From Saccharina japonica (taxonomy: Eukaryota; Sar; Phaeophyceae; Laminariales; Laminariaceae): a stretch of 64,000 bases of DNA. The stretch's first letter is position 1. Every line of letters starts with the position of its first letter. Both the position numbers and the translations under genes were made by a program. Positions 34,760-47,014 of this stretch are shown one piece after another. The stretch spans positions 408,804 to 472,803 of the forward strand of contig MEHQ01000660.1 in the NCBI GenBank assembly GCA_008828725.1, read 5' to 3'. Below the pieces are notes generated by a model, which had not been told where the DNA came from, ran no database searches, and saw only the letters and a list, made by a program, of their open reading frames with translations.

Positions 34760-35830
34760 GATGATAGAGTCTCGTCCCCGGATTTGAAATGCCTCCATAC
34801 ATGTATGACTCCAAGAACCCCGGGATTAAAACGGACACCCCCCGGGTCGATACAGCCCCGCAAGGTGTGGAAACTCCAACCCTACTGGCTAATTTAGACC
34901 GACTACCGGGGCTCATGAAGCCAGCGCTTGGCGCGAGTTGCCCCTCGGGAGAAAGATATCGGGAGACATGTCAATGTCGAGCTGTCTGTATGTCAAGGCT
35001 GTCTGTCAAGGAAAATCCAGCTGTCTAGATATATGTCCCCAACCCCCCTGGCAGAAAAAGCCTCCTAATATCTGTGGAAACACTATATTTTAATTTGTTT
35101 GCGAGGCTATTTTACTCGTTTGATGAAACTAATTTCAAGTCATCGATATTCTGCAGTTCGATTTTAATATTTTCTGTAGATCGGACTCGGAAATGTAGAA
35201 AAATGCCGAAACAAACCAAATACAGGAAAAAATATCAATTTATACATAGTTGTCAGGCGTGTTTCGCAAAACGGGGATTTTTCGGTAGTGGCCCCTGTTT
35301 TTTGCTGTTAAGGCTGTCCGCCAAGGCATTTGCCTTGACGCTGTCTGTCAAGGGATGGAAGTACTGTCTCCCGACATCTTTGCCTCTGGATAACGGCGAG
35401 GTTCCTCCGCACCCGGGGGCGATAAATTATCATCCCCGGATCGTAAACAATCCGTGTATTTACAACTACAACAACCCGGGGACAAAACCATATACACCCG
35501 GATCGATACAGCCCCGCAAGGTGGCCCTTACAACTCCGTTCAGACTCCTCCATTTCTCGTCTTACGTGTGTGGCACCAAGAAGAAACGAATTGGAGTAGG
35601 AGGCTCCACGCACCCGTTGTATGGGTGGCTCCCAAGGGAATGAAGACAGCGAGGGGGACGGTTCGTAGGGAAACCGCGGCTGGCGAAAACAGCAAGAAGA
35701 CGGCAGGCAGGGTAGCAAAGGTACTAGATCGATTATTAATAGCCCAACCTGTCTGTACTACGGTTACAAACCTGCCTCGGCTGCCTTGAAGGTTATTTTC
35801 GTGTGCTTCGGTTGCCTATCATTTTCGTTC
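34760..35830 (+). repeat. Dispersed repeat family F, copies 2 and 3
   Basis: GATACAGCCCCGCAAGGTG occurs at 34849 and 35506, each preceded by a CCCGGG/CCCGGA-rich lead. The second copy continues through CCCGTTGTATGGGTGGCTCC to TGCCTCGGCTGCCTTGAAGG. The segment between (34960-35380) has no supported gene. Confidence 0.5.
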
Positions 35831-36139
35831 GTTTTTTGTCTTGCTCTGTTTACGTTGTTTTGAATTGCATTTCATTTCATTTTAAAGTTATATTGTCGGT
35901 ACATCTTCAGGAAATCAACACCCTTGAACCAGAACACAGCAATAATAAATGAATAAATAGGGTACGTACCAGGTACGGGCGAACATCTCGAAGGACATTT
36001 AAATATATTCACCCGGACTAATTGTCACTATATATTTCTTCCGTGAATAATTCCCAATGCCGGGCGACTACTGCCATCAAAGCATCGGAAGTAAACATAA
36101 AAGAAGAGCCTGCGGTGTATTTTTTCAACATCACACACT

Positions 36140-36960
36140 GAGATCAAGCGAGCACACTGGAGGTAAAACTATTGGCTATTAACGTCTATCGTCAGAGCAA
36201 CAAATTGCTATCAGAGCATGATGACCTATCTATCTAAGTGTATCGTCAGAGCAACGGACTGCTATCAGAGCATGACTATTCTCATTTCGTGCTGGGAGAG
36301 GACGAGAAAGCGAAGAGGATAGCCAAGGGTAGCCCGTCAGCCAAACGATCTGAACGACTGCGGTGTATTTTTTCAACATCATAATACTAGAATCGAACGG
36401 AATTAGCTTGTCATCCATTTTACCGTGACGGGCGAACAGAGCACCGGACGTATAATGATTGAATATTATCGTTTATCGTCAGACCAACAAACTGCTACCA
36501 GAGCATGATGACTATCTATTATCTATAGTGTGCAACTGCTATCGTAGCATGACTATTATCATATCATGCAGCACCGTAGGTTAAACGAATGACGATAAAC
36601 GTCTATCGTCAGAGCAACAACATATTATCACAGCATGATTCCTCTCTATCTAAGTGTATCGTCAGAGCAACAAACTGCTATCAGAGCATGACTATTCTCA
36701 TCTCGTGCTGGGAGAGGACGAAAGAACGAAGAGGATAGCCAAGGGTAGCCCATCAGCCAAAAGAGCCGAAAGCCTGCGGTGTATTGTTTCAACATTGTAA
36801 CACCTAAATCAACCGGAATTAACTTACAATCCATTTTACCGTGACGGACGAACAGAGCACCGGAGGTAACACGATTGACTATTAACATGTATCGTCAGAG
36901 CAACAAACTGCTATCAGAGCATGACTATTATCATATCATGCAGGCAGAGGACGAGAGAGC
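36140..36960. repeat. Repeat cluster with CGTCAGAGCAACAAACTGCT
   Basis: The phrase CGTCAGAGCAACAAACTGCT, with small changes, and GCATGACTAT recur at about 36190, 36243, 36480, 36612, 36660 and 36893. A longer unit (36240-36470) recurs at 36655-36880 and contains GAGGATAGCCAAGGGTAGCC. Minus-strand frames of 62 and 80 residues in the two units are similar but begin and end within the repeat, so I do not call them genes. Confidence 0.7.
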
Positions 36961-37964
36961 TAAGATGATAGCCGATGATAGCCGATGGTAGCCCGTCAGC
37001 ACAACATCACCCAGGGCACGCCAAACGAGAAGAAACTTTGAGGGAGTCCGTGCGGTTGGGGGCGGGATCAGACAAGGGATTTCGAGAATAAACAATTCGA
37101 GGGGGTGAGCCTCTTGTGTGGGGAAAACCAAATAAGACAGACAGACAGACAGACTGGATCTTAATTCTCAAAATAGAGACTCAGTTTTGCAAACTGAGAA
37201 TATGGTAGAATGCTACATACAATTTATGTCCAGCACTCAACGTGATACTCTACCGTACAATGTATGTCCAGCACTCAACGTATCGCGTAGGGGATACGGA
37301 GATTCATGCGCTTGGAAACACCGGATGTGGCGTATACGATCACGATAGGAGGGCCCGAAGCACGGCTCTGGTTATATCTCTGGATGTAGACACTTGGAAA
37401 ATAATCTACCAGAACGAGCAAAGCACGATGCGATACCGCAAAGCTTATCAGTAGTGCGATATGGTTCAACGGAAAGACCGAACACCTCGTGTTCGGAACT
37501 ATGCGTCATGGGTTTTGAGAGTTGACACAACCAAACTCCACAGCATTGTTCTTCACGACAATGTTGAATACTGAGCCCTGGACTTGTTTTCAGGTTTTTT
37601 GTTGGTTTCGTTGTTAAGACACCATTACAAGAACGGTGGAATGAGGAGCGTGACAGACGCCTTCAAGTGGTCAAACTCCTATCTGCATTAAGCTACTGCG
37701 TTGGCGGTTCTTCTCTTTTTGCTGTGTTCCTACAATAATCGTGATTGATTGGATCGTTTTTGTTTTTAAACGATTTGTGTCAGCACAGAAACCTTTTTTT
37801 TAGTGACCGGCAAGTAGTTGATGGGTGTGCGTGGTGGGTGAGAGAGTTACTGGGTGGGTCGGTTGGTCCCTGGGCTGGTAGTCCCACCATCGCCAACACC
37901 ACCCACCAACATTTCTTGTTAAGCGATGCGTGTCAGCGCAACAACCTTGTACAGTGGGTATTAA

Positions 37965-38340
37965 GATGGAACGATGATCGCGACATTAAACAAAAGTCGT
38001 CACGGGTTTATCGCTTCTTGCTCTTTACCTCCCAAGGGCAAGCAACGCCACACGCCCCAGATGCAGACCCAAAACTGCAGCCGCAGCAACCCCGACATCG
38101 ACGCTATCCTGTCTTGCTCGCCACTATGCTTACATGGCTACTAGTCCTTAGCGCAACACCTGTGATGGCAAAATCGGAAAAGGGAGGGACACAGCTGTTG
38201 CTATTGGCATTGCCGTGCTGTGTGTGGTTCGTATACTGTGTGGGATTGTCGACAACAAGTATCCTAAGACCTGTAAAGTTATCAAGCCGCACACAGCTGT
38301 CACACGGAGCGGTTGACATATCATCTAACTACTATCATAA
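37965..38340 (+). pseudogene. Conserved decayed frame, B copy 2
   Basis: A plus-strand frame open from 37745 includes WNDDRDIKQKSSRVYRFLLF, as in the copy at 8530-8870, which lies in the opposite orientation. The later part is kept in another frame (GIAVLCVVRILCGIVDNKYP, then CKVIKPHTAVT), with a TAG where the first copy has TTG. A frame change between the two parts and this stop mark it as broken. Confidence 0.4.
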
Positions 38341-38644
38341 GCCCTGATTTGGATGTCTGTCTGCTAGGACCTGGTTCCGACAAGAAGCACATCAGTTCGC
38401 CTTCGGTCGATGAAATTAATAATACGTCGAAGCATTCGACATGGAACGCATCCCAATTACCGCTTGGACAAGGGCAACCCATTAGTGAAGATATAGTTGG
38501 CGTGCGAGTTGTACTTCGAGCGGTTATAACATTCTTGTATTGGTTTTAGCGAGGCGCTATTTCATACCCGGTAGGTATTTCCGTCCAAGCAAAATCAATA
38601 TAACTTGTATTCAGGCCATACAGTTCGGTCAAATGGTTTTGTTC

Positions 38645-38940
38645 GTTTGTGTTTTCATCCCACTTAATATCTTCGCCCTCTTATTATATCTCCCTCTTTA
38701 GTCGTAACTCAGATCCGGGGTCACTAAGTAGGCTCTTCTCCCCTTCCTCCCCACTACGGTACGTTCCTTGCATTTCTATCGCGAGAAGATTGCAGGACTT
38801 TCTGCCCTCGTCGACTGGCGCCGAAATGTGCCTACCCACGCAATATATAGGCGCTCTCGACAATTTGCATGTAATTTGGGAACAAAAATCTCCCTACGGA
38901 GACTCGAACCTCCAGTATACGCCGAGTAATACGACATTAA
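38645..38940 (-). mobile_element. tRNA-derived SINE-like repeat, reversed copy
   Basis: On the minus strand the head contains GGTTCGAGTCTCC, a good B box. The body ends with the family's CCGGATCTGAGTTACGACTA and an A-rich 3' tail (AAAACACAAACGAACAAA). Confidence 0.6.
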
Positions 38941-40943
38941 ACGTTTTGACATATTGGCATCAACACGGAGAAGGCGCCCGTGTCCCTTCTTTGTTTCTGA
39001 AGAAACGACTGCCGAGGTATTCAATTTTTTGGAACCTCAGAAGAAAAGGACCTTTCCGGCAATAGTTTATTGCGCCATGGTGTTTGCGAGTTTCCAAACA
39101 CAATTGGGCACGGTTTTCTTCGATACTGTTATATAGAAAACGGTTACAGACCTGGTATGTTTGGTTTGGTGCGCCAGTCGAAAAAAAATATCGGAACACA
39201 CCTCCCTACACCTCCCAAAATATTTTAAGAGGAGAAGATTGATCGAGAAGGCGCAGCCTTCGAGCATCAATAGATGCTCTTCATAATGGTTGGGTGTCTG
39301 CCCGTGGGTGTGTAGCCCCTGCTCACGAACGGACACAAACGGACAAAAAACAGTTCTGAAAGACTGCCACAGCGTGCCTTTATTTTAGGATCTGCTTAAT
39401 ATTGAGGTTTGTCCGTCGCTCGACGTCTCTCGTCGCTCTCGTCTCCTCGTTCGCTTTGCTTTTTTGCGTGCGACGCGTACACCTCAACCGATTCAGACAC
39501 GCTCGGGACTGATAGAAGGCCCGCTATTTACGCTAGGACCGTCCTAGTGCTGCTCGTGTCGAAAGCCGTGCCGAGATCGAGAGCTAGGCGGTAGTGACTG
39601 TCATAATTGGTTACCACAGTGACAATTGTCACTGAGATTATTTTCCTGGCGGTAGTCAACCCTCCGCACTGAAGAACACACACACACACACTTGCAGACG
39701 AGCCGCCCACACGCACGCACAGATTGCAACCACAGCACCACAACCACCACCACCACCACCCACCACCACACGACCCCCAGCCACCACCACCAGCCAAGCA
39801 GCAGGGGCACCTGAAGCTTGTGGCTCGTGCTCGTGGTGGCTGGGGGTCGTTCCCGTGGTCTGGTCGTGGGCCTGTGGTGTGTGATGTGTGTGTGACTTCG
39901 CTGAGCGTTTGTTGCTGTAATGTACGACGTACTCATATATATTATTTCTGTTCCCACAACCACCCCCACCACCACCCACCACCACCACCCACCCCGCCAC
40001 CACCACCCCCACCACCATCCACCAAGAGCAGCAGAAGTTTATTGCTCGTGGCGGCTGGTGTTTGTGGTGGTGTAGTGGTCTCTGTGTGTTATGTTGCCTG
40101 TGAGCTTCGTGTTACTCGGTGCCCGCGAGCGAGGGTGGCTTTTGCCTTGTGCACTCCTCTCTCGAGAAGAACGAGCACCATCATATCGTATACATATAAT
40201 ATAGTATACATACTGCTGTTATATTAACGAGTTTTCAATGTTTGCACTGCTGCTGCTGCTGCTGTAATACCATTCAGCAACAACCACTCCCACCACTTGT
40301 TTTTTTTTTATATACTCCAACTTTTTCAAGTATTTTTCTTTGCATTTTCTATGTCATGATATTAGTTCCTCGTTGTTTCACGTATACCTACGTACGTATT
40401 TCGGGTTTTTTTCCTTTTATTATTATACCTGCACCTACGTCTTGTATTTGACCTGCCCAGTACACAGCAGTAGTACTAATATTAAGTACACATACATCAT
40501 GCCCTGCCAGTTTTCGTCGTTTCCATAAATTAAATTTAAATAATAAGCACCAACACACACAGCCCAGCGATCCACTTAATACCATAGGGCGGGTTGGGTG
40601 AATGTCCGCGAGCGGCTGGTGCCGCTAATGCTTGCGGGAGATAGGGCGGTGTCATTCAGTGATAAAGTTTATTATTATGGCCATGGTGTTAGCAGGGTGT
40701 GCACATTAGTGTAATAAAGGCCGAGTCAGTCGTTGCAATCGGGGCATCTGGACTGACCACTATGAGGCATCATCTGGGTCCAAGCGAACGAAGGGGTAAT
40801 TGGGTGGTCAAACAGAGTCGTTGGGAAAGTGTGTATCGCTAGAAGTGTGGCGTTCTGTGCAGCGTAGATGTTCTTCTCGGAGTTGAGTAGGCTTCTTGGT
40901 CGTACCTACGACGCGGTGTTTCGACCGTGCCGGGACGCGCTAT

Positions 40944-41124
40944 ATAGCCTGGAACATGCGCAGCATGATAGGGGAGTGTGCTACTGCTACAGATTGCTTC
41001 TCCACTATGTTCCTACAGTAGACGGATGGCCAAAACCTACTCCCTTCGTTTCCATCGCTATACTGAAAGCAACCCAATCAATCAAGCCCCTAACGCAACG
41101 AAAGCATTATGTCGACGCCTTTTA
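40944..41124 (+). pseudogene. Short conserved frame, B copy 2
   Basis: EHAQHDRGVCYCYRLLLHY and VPTVDGWPKPTPF continue open to TAG at 41122. The partner in B1 stops right after VDG. It has no start of its own and is probably an exon fragment. Confidence 0.35.
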
Positions 41125-42349
41125 GGCGGGGGTTCCACAGCATCTGATATCAAATATATTGTCGGTGGTTATGTTGTGCATCGTCAAGGTTCGTCATTAT
41201 TATGGCGTTCTAGCTCAGCACATAAACTCCGTCCTTCCCGCCCGTGCTTTAACAAGATTAAGCGAGCGGTCTGTTTGTCTCCCAACGATGTATACAGGGG
41301 AGTTGAAATGTTCTAGTATCTTAGTTTAAGAACACGCTATTGTTGTGCTGAACACCAACAGAACATCAGTGCGAATGGTTCTCGACGTTGTGAGCAGAAA
41401 TAGGGTTGTATACGCGTGATGGTCAGGTGAGTGTCGTAACATGACCAAGTCACACCGTCTCTATTGCGTATTGCTGGGTTCTGTTACGGCCAACAGTCTC
41501 GCCCCTACCCACCCCTACTCGTGCGTTTTGGGCCTTCTTGCCCTCGGTCAATGATCACTGTTTGGGTCGGTGGACTTCTGTTGGGTCCTGCTTCACTCCC
41601 GTAGTAAACCATACTTGAGATTGTTGCTCCTCTTTCTACGCTTGCTATTGGCGTCGTGGAACGTCTGCGATACCGTGAATCGGGTTTCCGTCGGTAGTGT
41701 CGGATTCCTATAGCGTGAAACACCCCAACACTATTAACACATTAGTCGATTCCCTCAACTCGTATCGACCTCGGACACACCGTAACATATTGTCACCCTT
41801 AGTATCAGGCTACGGCGCCGAGTGTCGCCATTTTGTCGGTAGTATCGGGCTGAATGTGTAAACCCCGATTGTTTATCGCGCGTCGGAAATATGGGTACAT
41901 ACCAGGACGCATTAAACGGTAGCTGTAGCACATTACGTGAGTGGTGCTTGTCTCACAAAACATGTATATTTTGAGGACACAGATCAACTTATCCAGATGG
42001 CCAACTCCATGGCGTAGGTATTCCCCGAACCATGTTCGCCAATAGTGCCCGGGATCGCAATCGTACTAGGTATCCCCCTCGCGTAAGCAGGCTGGTCAAT
42101 CAGAGTTGAGGAAACCCGTCTGTCACAAAAGGCTTGGCCAGAGAGTACTACCTTTTAGAGTCGCTATACAACAGGAGTAGCTTGTTTCGGCCAGAAAATG
42201 TACGACTGACCGTGCTTCTTAACCATACGTTGTACGAAACTCTACATAACTTAGAAGATGTGTTCTACGATAGTACTCGTGATATACATATACATCTGGT
42301 ATATCGTAGCAGTAAAGTCTTGTTCCGAATAGGGTGATCCCGATTTTGC

Positions 42350-42446
42350 GGGGGGGGGGGGCGCCGGGGGGGGGCGTATTCATTTGTTGCTTGCCTTAGT
42401 CATTTGACCATTGACCACGCATCCCTTTCCACACGGAGGGGGGGGG
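42350..42446 (+). repeat. G-runs
   Basis: A run of 12 G, then GCGCC, then 8 G (42350-42374), and a further run of 8 G at 42438. They could form a quadruplex, but no gene or promoter is seen nearby. The rest of 41850-42950 has no supported gene. Confidence 0.6.
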
Positions 42447-45400
42447 TCCACATAGCGTGGTACACGGCACTCATTAGTCAAACCCGACCGCTGCGCCATA
42501 CGTTTTAGAGACAAGGCTGTTGGTGTGCCGAACTTCTCCATATTCACCGATGGACGTTTGGGGCACCATGTGTTGAAATGCGCTTCGACACCGTTCCCTT
42601 GTAATGAGGTACGGGCATCGCTGATGTTGGCGGAGCAGCTTGGCAGATTAAAACAAGCAGCCGTGTTGTAGCCGGAAGCGCTCGAACAATATGTTGCTCA
42701 TCGCTCACGCCGACCTATTCAATTTGGACCCTCCTGTCATGACAGGCGGGTATCTGATAACATCCAGGATGCCGTGTGGCCTTGACGCTTGGCATATGTT
42801 GAAGTCTGACTCTCGTGGTGCGCGTAATATGTTTGATAAAAATGCTCAGTATTCCCGGGACTGACGATCGACGCATACGTTGTGCAATGCTACCGCAGGC
42901 GTGGCCTGTTAAATGTATCCCAGTTGTTCGCAAAAACGACAGCCAACCTCAGGATACCGTTTGTTCTGTGGAACGCCGGCATGATCGTGCGTAGATGAAT
43001 AGGCGCGATACTGAACGCCATCGTGTGCTCGGGGAGGAAAGCGAGCGAGATACGAAGTGGACGATGAACGAAATGAATGTGCTCGGCTGACGATATATTG
43101 CATGCAGGCTTTGTCGTCGTGTTCGACGGCGATGAGACTGAGGCATAATTCCCGCGTTGTATGGGTGTGCACCGTATACCTGACTGTTCAAAGGACCCCC
43201 GGCCGTGCTACATGTGACTGGGGAAAGGCCAGCACGGTACACCTAGGCGATAGAACCATGTGGCGCAAGAAGAAAGCACGTTTCAAATACTAGAAAAAAA
43301 CAGTTACATCGCAAGTACGACTTGGGCGTATTGCAACCACTACCTCACCATCACAAGTGCCCCGATCCCACCGCCCTGGTTGCAACGCTGATATGCCGCA
43401 GACAAGTTGTCAATCGAAAACGTCGCTCAGCTACCCTGACCTCAGCATGTACGTGTTAAACACGGTGACGATGTCGCGAGTGTAACCTTGACAGCGTCTC
43501 CCTCATGTAGTACACGTAATTGAGGTACCCCCTTTCGCCCGACTTAGACTGCCCGTTGTCTTTCGTTTTAGCATAATGAAAAAAGCGAATGCCATGCGCC
43601 AGCATGGTCCTCGACATAAAAGGTGCGCGGTAAATTCGAGCGCAGTTCTATAGGCGACATAACAATATCCTCCAGCACAAAAAATCAGCACGTGCCTTAT
43701 TTAGACAAGACAAACACAGTAGTTGGCATATCATCGTCGAGTACCGGCACGTAACATTAAAGCGAAACCCAAACCCTTTCGCTGAGCAACGCTTGTTCCC
43801 ATCTTGAATAATCATGGTAAAAAGGTAGTTTTGTCCGGAGACGGAGTAACGGCCTCCACAAACAAAGTAACGGACAAACCAGGGTTTATTGGTAGAGATA
43901 ACGAGACATGTATATATCGGTGACTGGGATAGAGAAAATTTGATGCAGGGATAAGGGGCCCCGCACGCAGTGCTTTGGAGAAAGGCATCGCGTGCAGGTC
44001 AGCATACCCATGCTAGGTACGAACAAGCACGAGGCCCTGTGACGAGCACGGGTAAACGTAAGGTAGTCGCTGGTTTGGCCAGCCAAGCCAGAAATGTGTG
44101 CCTTCTTTTCTGCCGCCTTACCCCCCCCCATTTTTGTTCTGGTTTACTTTAGTTATTATATCGGAAGAGACAATGGGTACTGTACCATTCAGGGGCTTGG
44201 TCATCCGAGACAACTGTAGGCCGTACTACAGTAGTTAGGAACCCGGCCGGTATCATAGTAGGGAGAGAGACAGTAACCTACGGCGGTCGAGATACTCAGG
44301 GTATTGCAGGACGCTGCGATACAGGTATCTGGCCGAGGGGAGGAACCTCTCTCTCCCACGACTCAGGAAACGATAATGATAATGCAATTCGAGAGATACC
44401 CAGTAAACCTCTACTGGTGGCGGCGTATTGGGGTGTTCCGTTTGCACGGTCAACCCTTAAGTCTCCCATTCGAAGCGGAGTTGTGCCGCGATCGGGGACG
44501 GTTGCGCCGTGCCTGTCTGGGGAGAACGCAGAACGCCGCTGTTCGATGATCGTGCCGTCAGTCCAACTAACCCACGCTTCTAAAGGAAACATAAAACCTG
44601 CGACCAAATCTGCCAATAATGTGAAGAATCGTGTCAACCCTAACCAAGCAATACACCCCCAAATTCAAGAGTAAAAGGCTTGAAGGCAGACAAACCCAAA
44701 TTCAATCTAGTATCGGAGATACGTGTTCCACCGTTCCGTCATGCAAAGCGTCGCCTTAATATAAATGTTACACGATGTTTTGTCAGGCGTCGCGTCGTGT
44801 ATATTACTGCACAAGCACGCCGCCAATGACTAGCAATAGGCCCATTAATCAAGGAAGTTCACAGGAGCCCAGGGAATGTCAGAACGGCAACCCTCGGAAC
44901 GCACTGATAATAATAGAAACAGGTTAATGGCGACATATACACACAGGAACGAAGCCTCACCAATATGTCAAGCGCTCAAGCACACAAACGTAGAAGAGAG
45001 GGCGACTTGAACCTTGACATACGATGTTGTAACATCGAAGAAGACTGATTTGAAATATCACATTCGACTACGAAGTTGGGGCCTATTTCTCCGGCAGGCA
45101 TGAAGCCCAATCCGCTCGGAGGCAGTCGTCTACGTTGCACGAAAGCGCACAACTCCAGCGAGGAAAGACCCACACCACGTCGTACACTAAGCGTGCACAC
45201 CACGATCTGGTCGACTCAGACCTTGACGGTAATGCTTAGTGCTCAGTGCGAAGGCACCAACTGAAAGAGTGACGCTGAGTTCGACAAATTAGCTATTCCA
45301 CACAGGGCTTCGTAGTTCCAAACCAATGTCTGAAATAGTATATTCTCCGACACGATACATGTTATATCTTCCGCCAGCACCAGCTAAAGCCTGCACCGGC

Positions 45401-45845
45401 GGGGCGTGTGGTTCGCTTGAGGTAACAACTAAAATGGTTGAGGCTGCTGGCGCGAGGTGCGCTACGTATACCTTTCCCAACAGCCAACCATGGGAAACGG
45501 TAGTGGTCTAAGCGAAGCTCCACTCTCACACCCTATCCTTACTGTAGTGTGAATCACAAAACAATACGATGGTATCTGAGCTGCTCATCACATAAGCTCA
45601 CCCGCAATCGTGGAAAACCTCTTCAACCAAACTACGTAGTGCACTGCCATCCACCATGTTACCCGTAATCGAAACCAAAATCGCAACATTTGCTAAAACG
45701 ACTGACACGCGAAGCGACATTTGCTGCTCTTGGCCCGCAAGGACTAGATCCAACCCCCGGTGCAAAATAACCAAACGGAGCAGGAACAGCGGCATCAGCA
45801 GCGCACTCCTCGATATCGACGAGATGTGTATAGCCCGTCCCCAAC

Positions 45846-46035
45846 GTGAGACGGTTAGCTCTTCGCGCAATACCTGTGGTGGAAGCAGCGGGCATGGGAG
45901 GGCCATTGGTTATATTACTGTCCTCGCTATGCTGTGGGTCAGTTGTATGACGTGTATGGTATTTGACGAGGAGCACCCAGTGTCCGAAACTATTCTACAC
46001 GGCACGCCGCTGTTACCCGGCTGGGTGGCTACCAG
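45846..46035 (+). pseudogene. Conserved hydrophobic frame, C copy 2
   Basis: The frame reads RNTCGGSSGHGRAIGYITVL, then AMLWVSCMTCMVFDEEHPVS and LHGTPLLPGW before entering the inserted element. C1 keeps TCMIFDEEHAVP in a shifted frame. Block B relics share the RNTC.G..G.GR start. The hydrophobic run is long enough for one membrane segment. Unknown family, interrupted here by the insertion at 46039. Confidence 0.35.
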
Positions 46036-46038
46036 TGA

Positions 46039-46189
46039 GGGATGTACACCATTTGTCTTTTTCGTGGCACGTGTCGCGACACCCCACGGCGTGTCACGGC
46101 AAGTGTCGCTAACCCTAACCCTAACCCTAACCCTGACCGACATGTGTCGCGACGCGTGCCACGAAAAAGTCGAATATTGTAGATCCGTG
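46039..46189. mobile_element. GTCGCGAC element, 151-bp copy with target duplication
   Basis: Long inverted ends: GGATGTACACCATTTGTC then TTTTTCGTGGCACGTGTCGC on the left, and on the right, reversed, GGATCTACAATATTCGAC then TTTTTCGTGGCACGCGTCGC. CTACCAGTGA flanks both sides (46029-46038, 46190-46199), and the paralogues at 13848 and 27338 have only one such site, so this is a real insertion with a 9-10 bp target duplication. It encodes no protein. Inside is a telomere-like run. Confidence 0.8.
46109..46138 (+). repeat. Telomere-like run (CCCTAA)n
   Basis: CTAACCCTAACCCTAACCC plus one further unit and CCCTGACC, inside the GTCGCGAC element. A weaker trace (CCCTAACGCTAACCCTGACCC) follows at 46376-46396 in the second copy. 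Another short run, AGGGTTAGGGTTAG, is at 59309-59322. All are internal, not chromosome ends. Confidence 0.85.
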
Positions 46190-46613
46190 CTACCAGTGAA
46201 CGCACGGCCGCGAGTACTGGAGTGAATGGTTGTCCACTACCCTGAATATGAAGAATACTGTGTTATATTATATATACCCTGTCTCTCGTTTCCTATTAGC
46301 TTTTAGCGCGACACCCCACAGCGTGTCACGGCGAATGTTGATGGGAGTTTCGCGTCGAGTGTCGCTGACACTTACCCTAACGCTAACCCTGACCCTACGT
46401 ATAGCGGCTTGTCGCGACATGCCGCGGAATGTCGCAAAATGCCGCGACACGTGTCGCGACACGTACCACGAAAAATTCAAATCATGTAGATCCGTGCTAC
46501 CAGTGAACGCACGGCCGCGAGTACTGGAGTGAATGGTTGTCCATTACCCTGAATATGGAGAAAGCCTTGTTATATAATACCCTGTCTATCTGTGCCTGTT
46601 AGCGTTTATTCAG
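46190..46613 (+). repeat. Tandem duplication around a second GTCGCGAC element
   Basis: The segment beginning CTACCAGTGAACGCACGG occurs at 46190-46306 and again at 46497-46613. Between them is a GTCGCGAC element whose left end is missing (46307-46496), while its right end TGTAGATCCGTG is intact. Past the first 45 bp the first copy resembles C3 (AATATGAAGAA) and the second resembles C1 (AATATGGAGA). Confidence 0.7.
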
Positions 46614-46732
46614 GCCACGACTGTATTAAAATATGCCGGAGCAGTCGTACACTCTGCCGTTCTTTCTTTGGTTTTACCCACGGATTCAGAGCCTTTTCGA
46701 AACTACAGTAGACCTCGCCTTCTCCCTTTTCG

Positions 46733-46930
46733 AGGTACTGTACGCCCTCGGCATGCGTTGCCCAGAAAACGACTGTAGAACGCTCACTGCAGAAGCTGGG
46801 GGTAAACTTGTGCATTGTTCTCGACCCGGTGCACGCGAAGCCTAACGCGTCGACGGAACGTTCTGCAACTTGGTGTAAGCGCTTTCTCTGGTTGACACAC
46901 GAAACCCCAATATTTGTACCGTGCAGTTAG
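46733..46930 (+). pseudogene. Conserved C-terminal-like exon, C copy 2
   Basis: The frame reads RYCTPSACVAQKTTVERS, LCIVLDPVHAKPNAST and HETPIFVPCS plus stop. A second frame, open from ATG 46633 (YTLPFFLWFYPRIQSLFETT, then AFSLFEVLYALGMRC), overlaps it, and its LAF.L..VLYALGMRC part is also kept at 14070. Two overlapping frames are conserved, so splicing or a frameshift must separate them. Confidence 0.4.
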
Positions 46931-47014
46931 CTAAACCGCACGGATATTAAAAGAGCTGTATGGTCCCAACAGTGACCAGATAACGCAAAAACGCACGGCA
47001 TCCACGTTGGTGCG

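Larger units (their letters stand above)
37240..41850 (+). repeat. Duplicated block B2
   Basis: Second copy of block B, enlarged by about 2 kb between 38350 and 40580. That extra part holds a reversed SINE (38645-38940), an (AC)n run (39676-39692), two CCACCA-rich stretches (39738-39792 and 39957-40024) and a CTG run (40247-40265). No gene is supported in the extra part. Confidence 0.7.
42950..46940 (+). repeat. Duplicated block C2
   Basis: Second complete copy of block C, joined to D2 just as C1 is joined to D1. Two GTCGCGAC elements and a local duplication (46039-46613) lie inside it. Confidence 0.75.

Noticed and set aside
36230..36888. Two similar minus-strand genes of 62 and 80 codons
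   Set aside because: They lie wholly within a repeated unit, differ at their N-termini and share no sign of coding selection beyond DNA similarity.
39528..40227. Gly/Val- and Pro/His-rich frames
   Set aside because: They arise from CCACCA/TGGTGG simple sequence on opposite strands.
46109..46138. Chromosome end
   Set aside because: Only about four telomere-like units, enclosed in a transposable element with intact flanking duplication and many kilobases on both sides.
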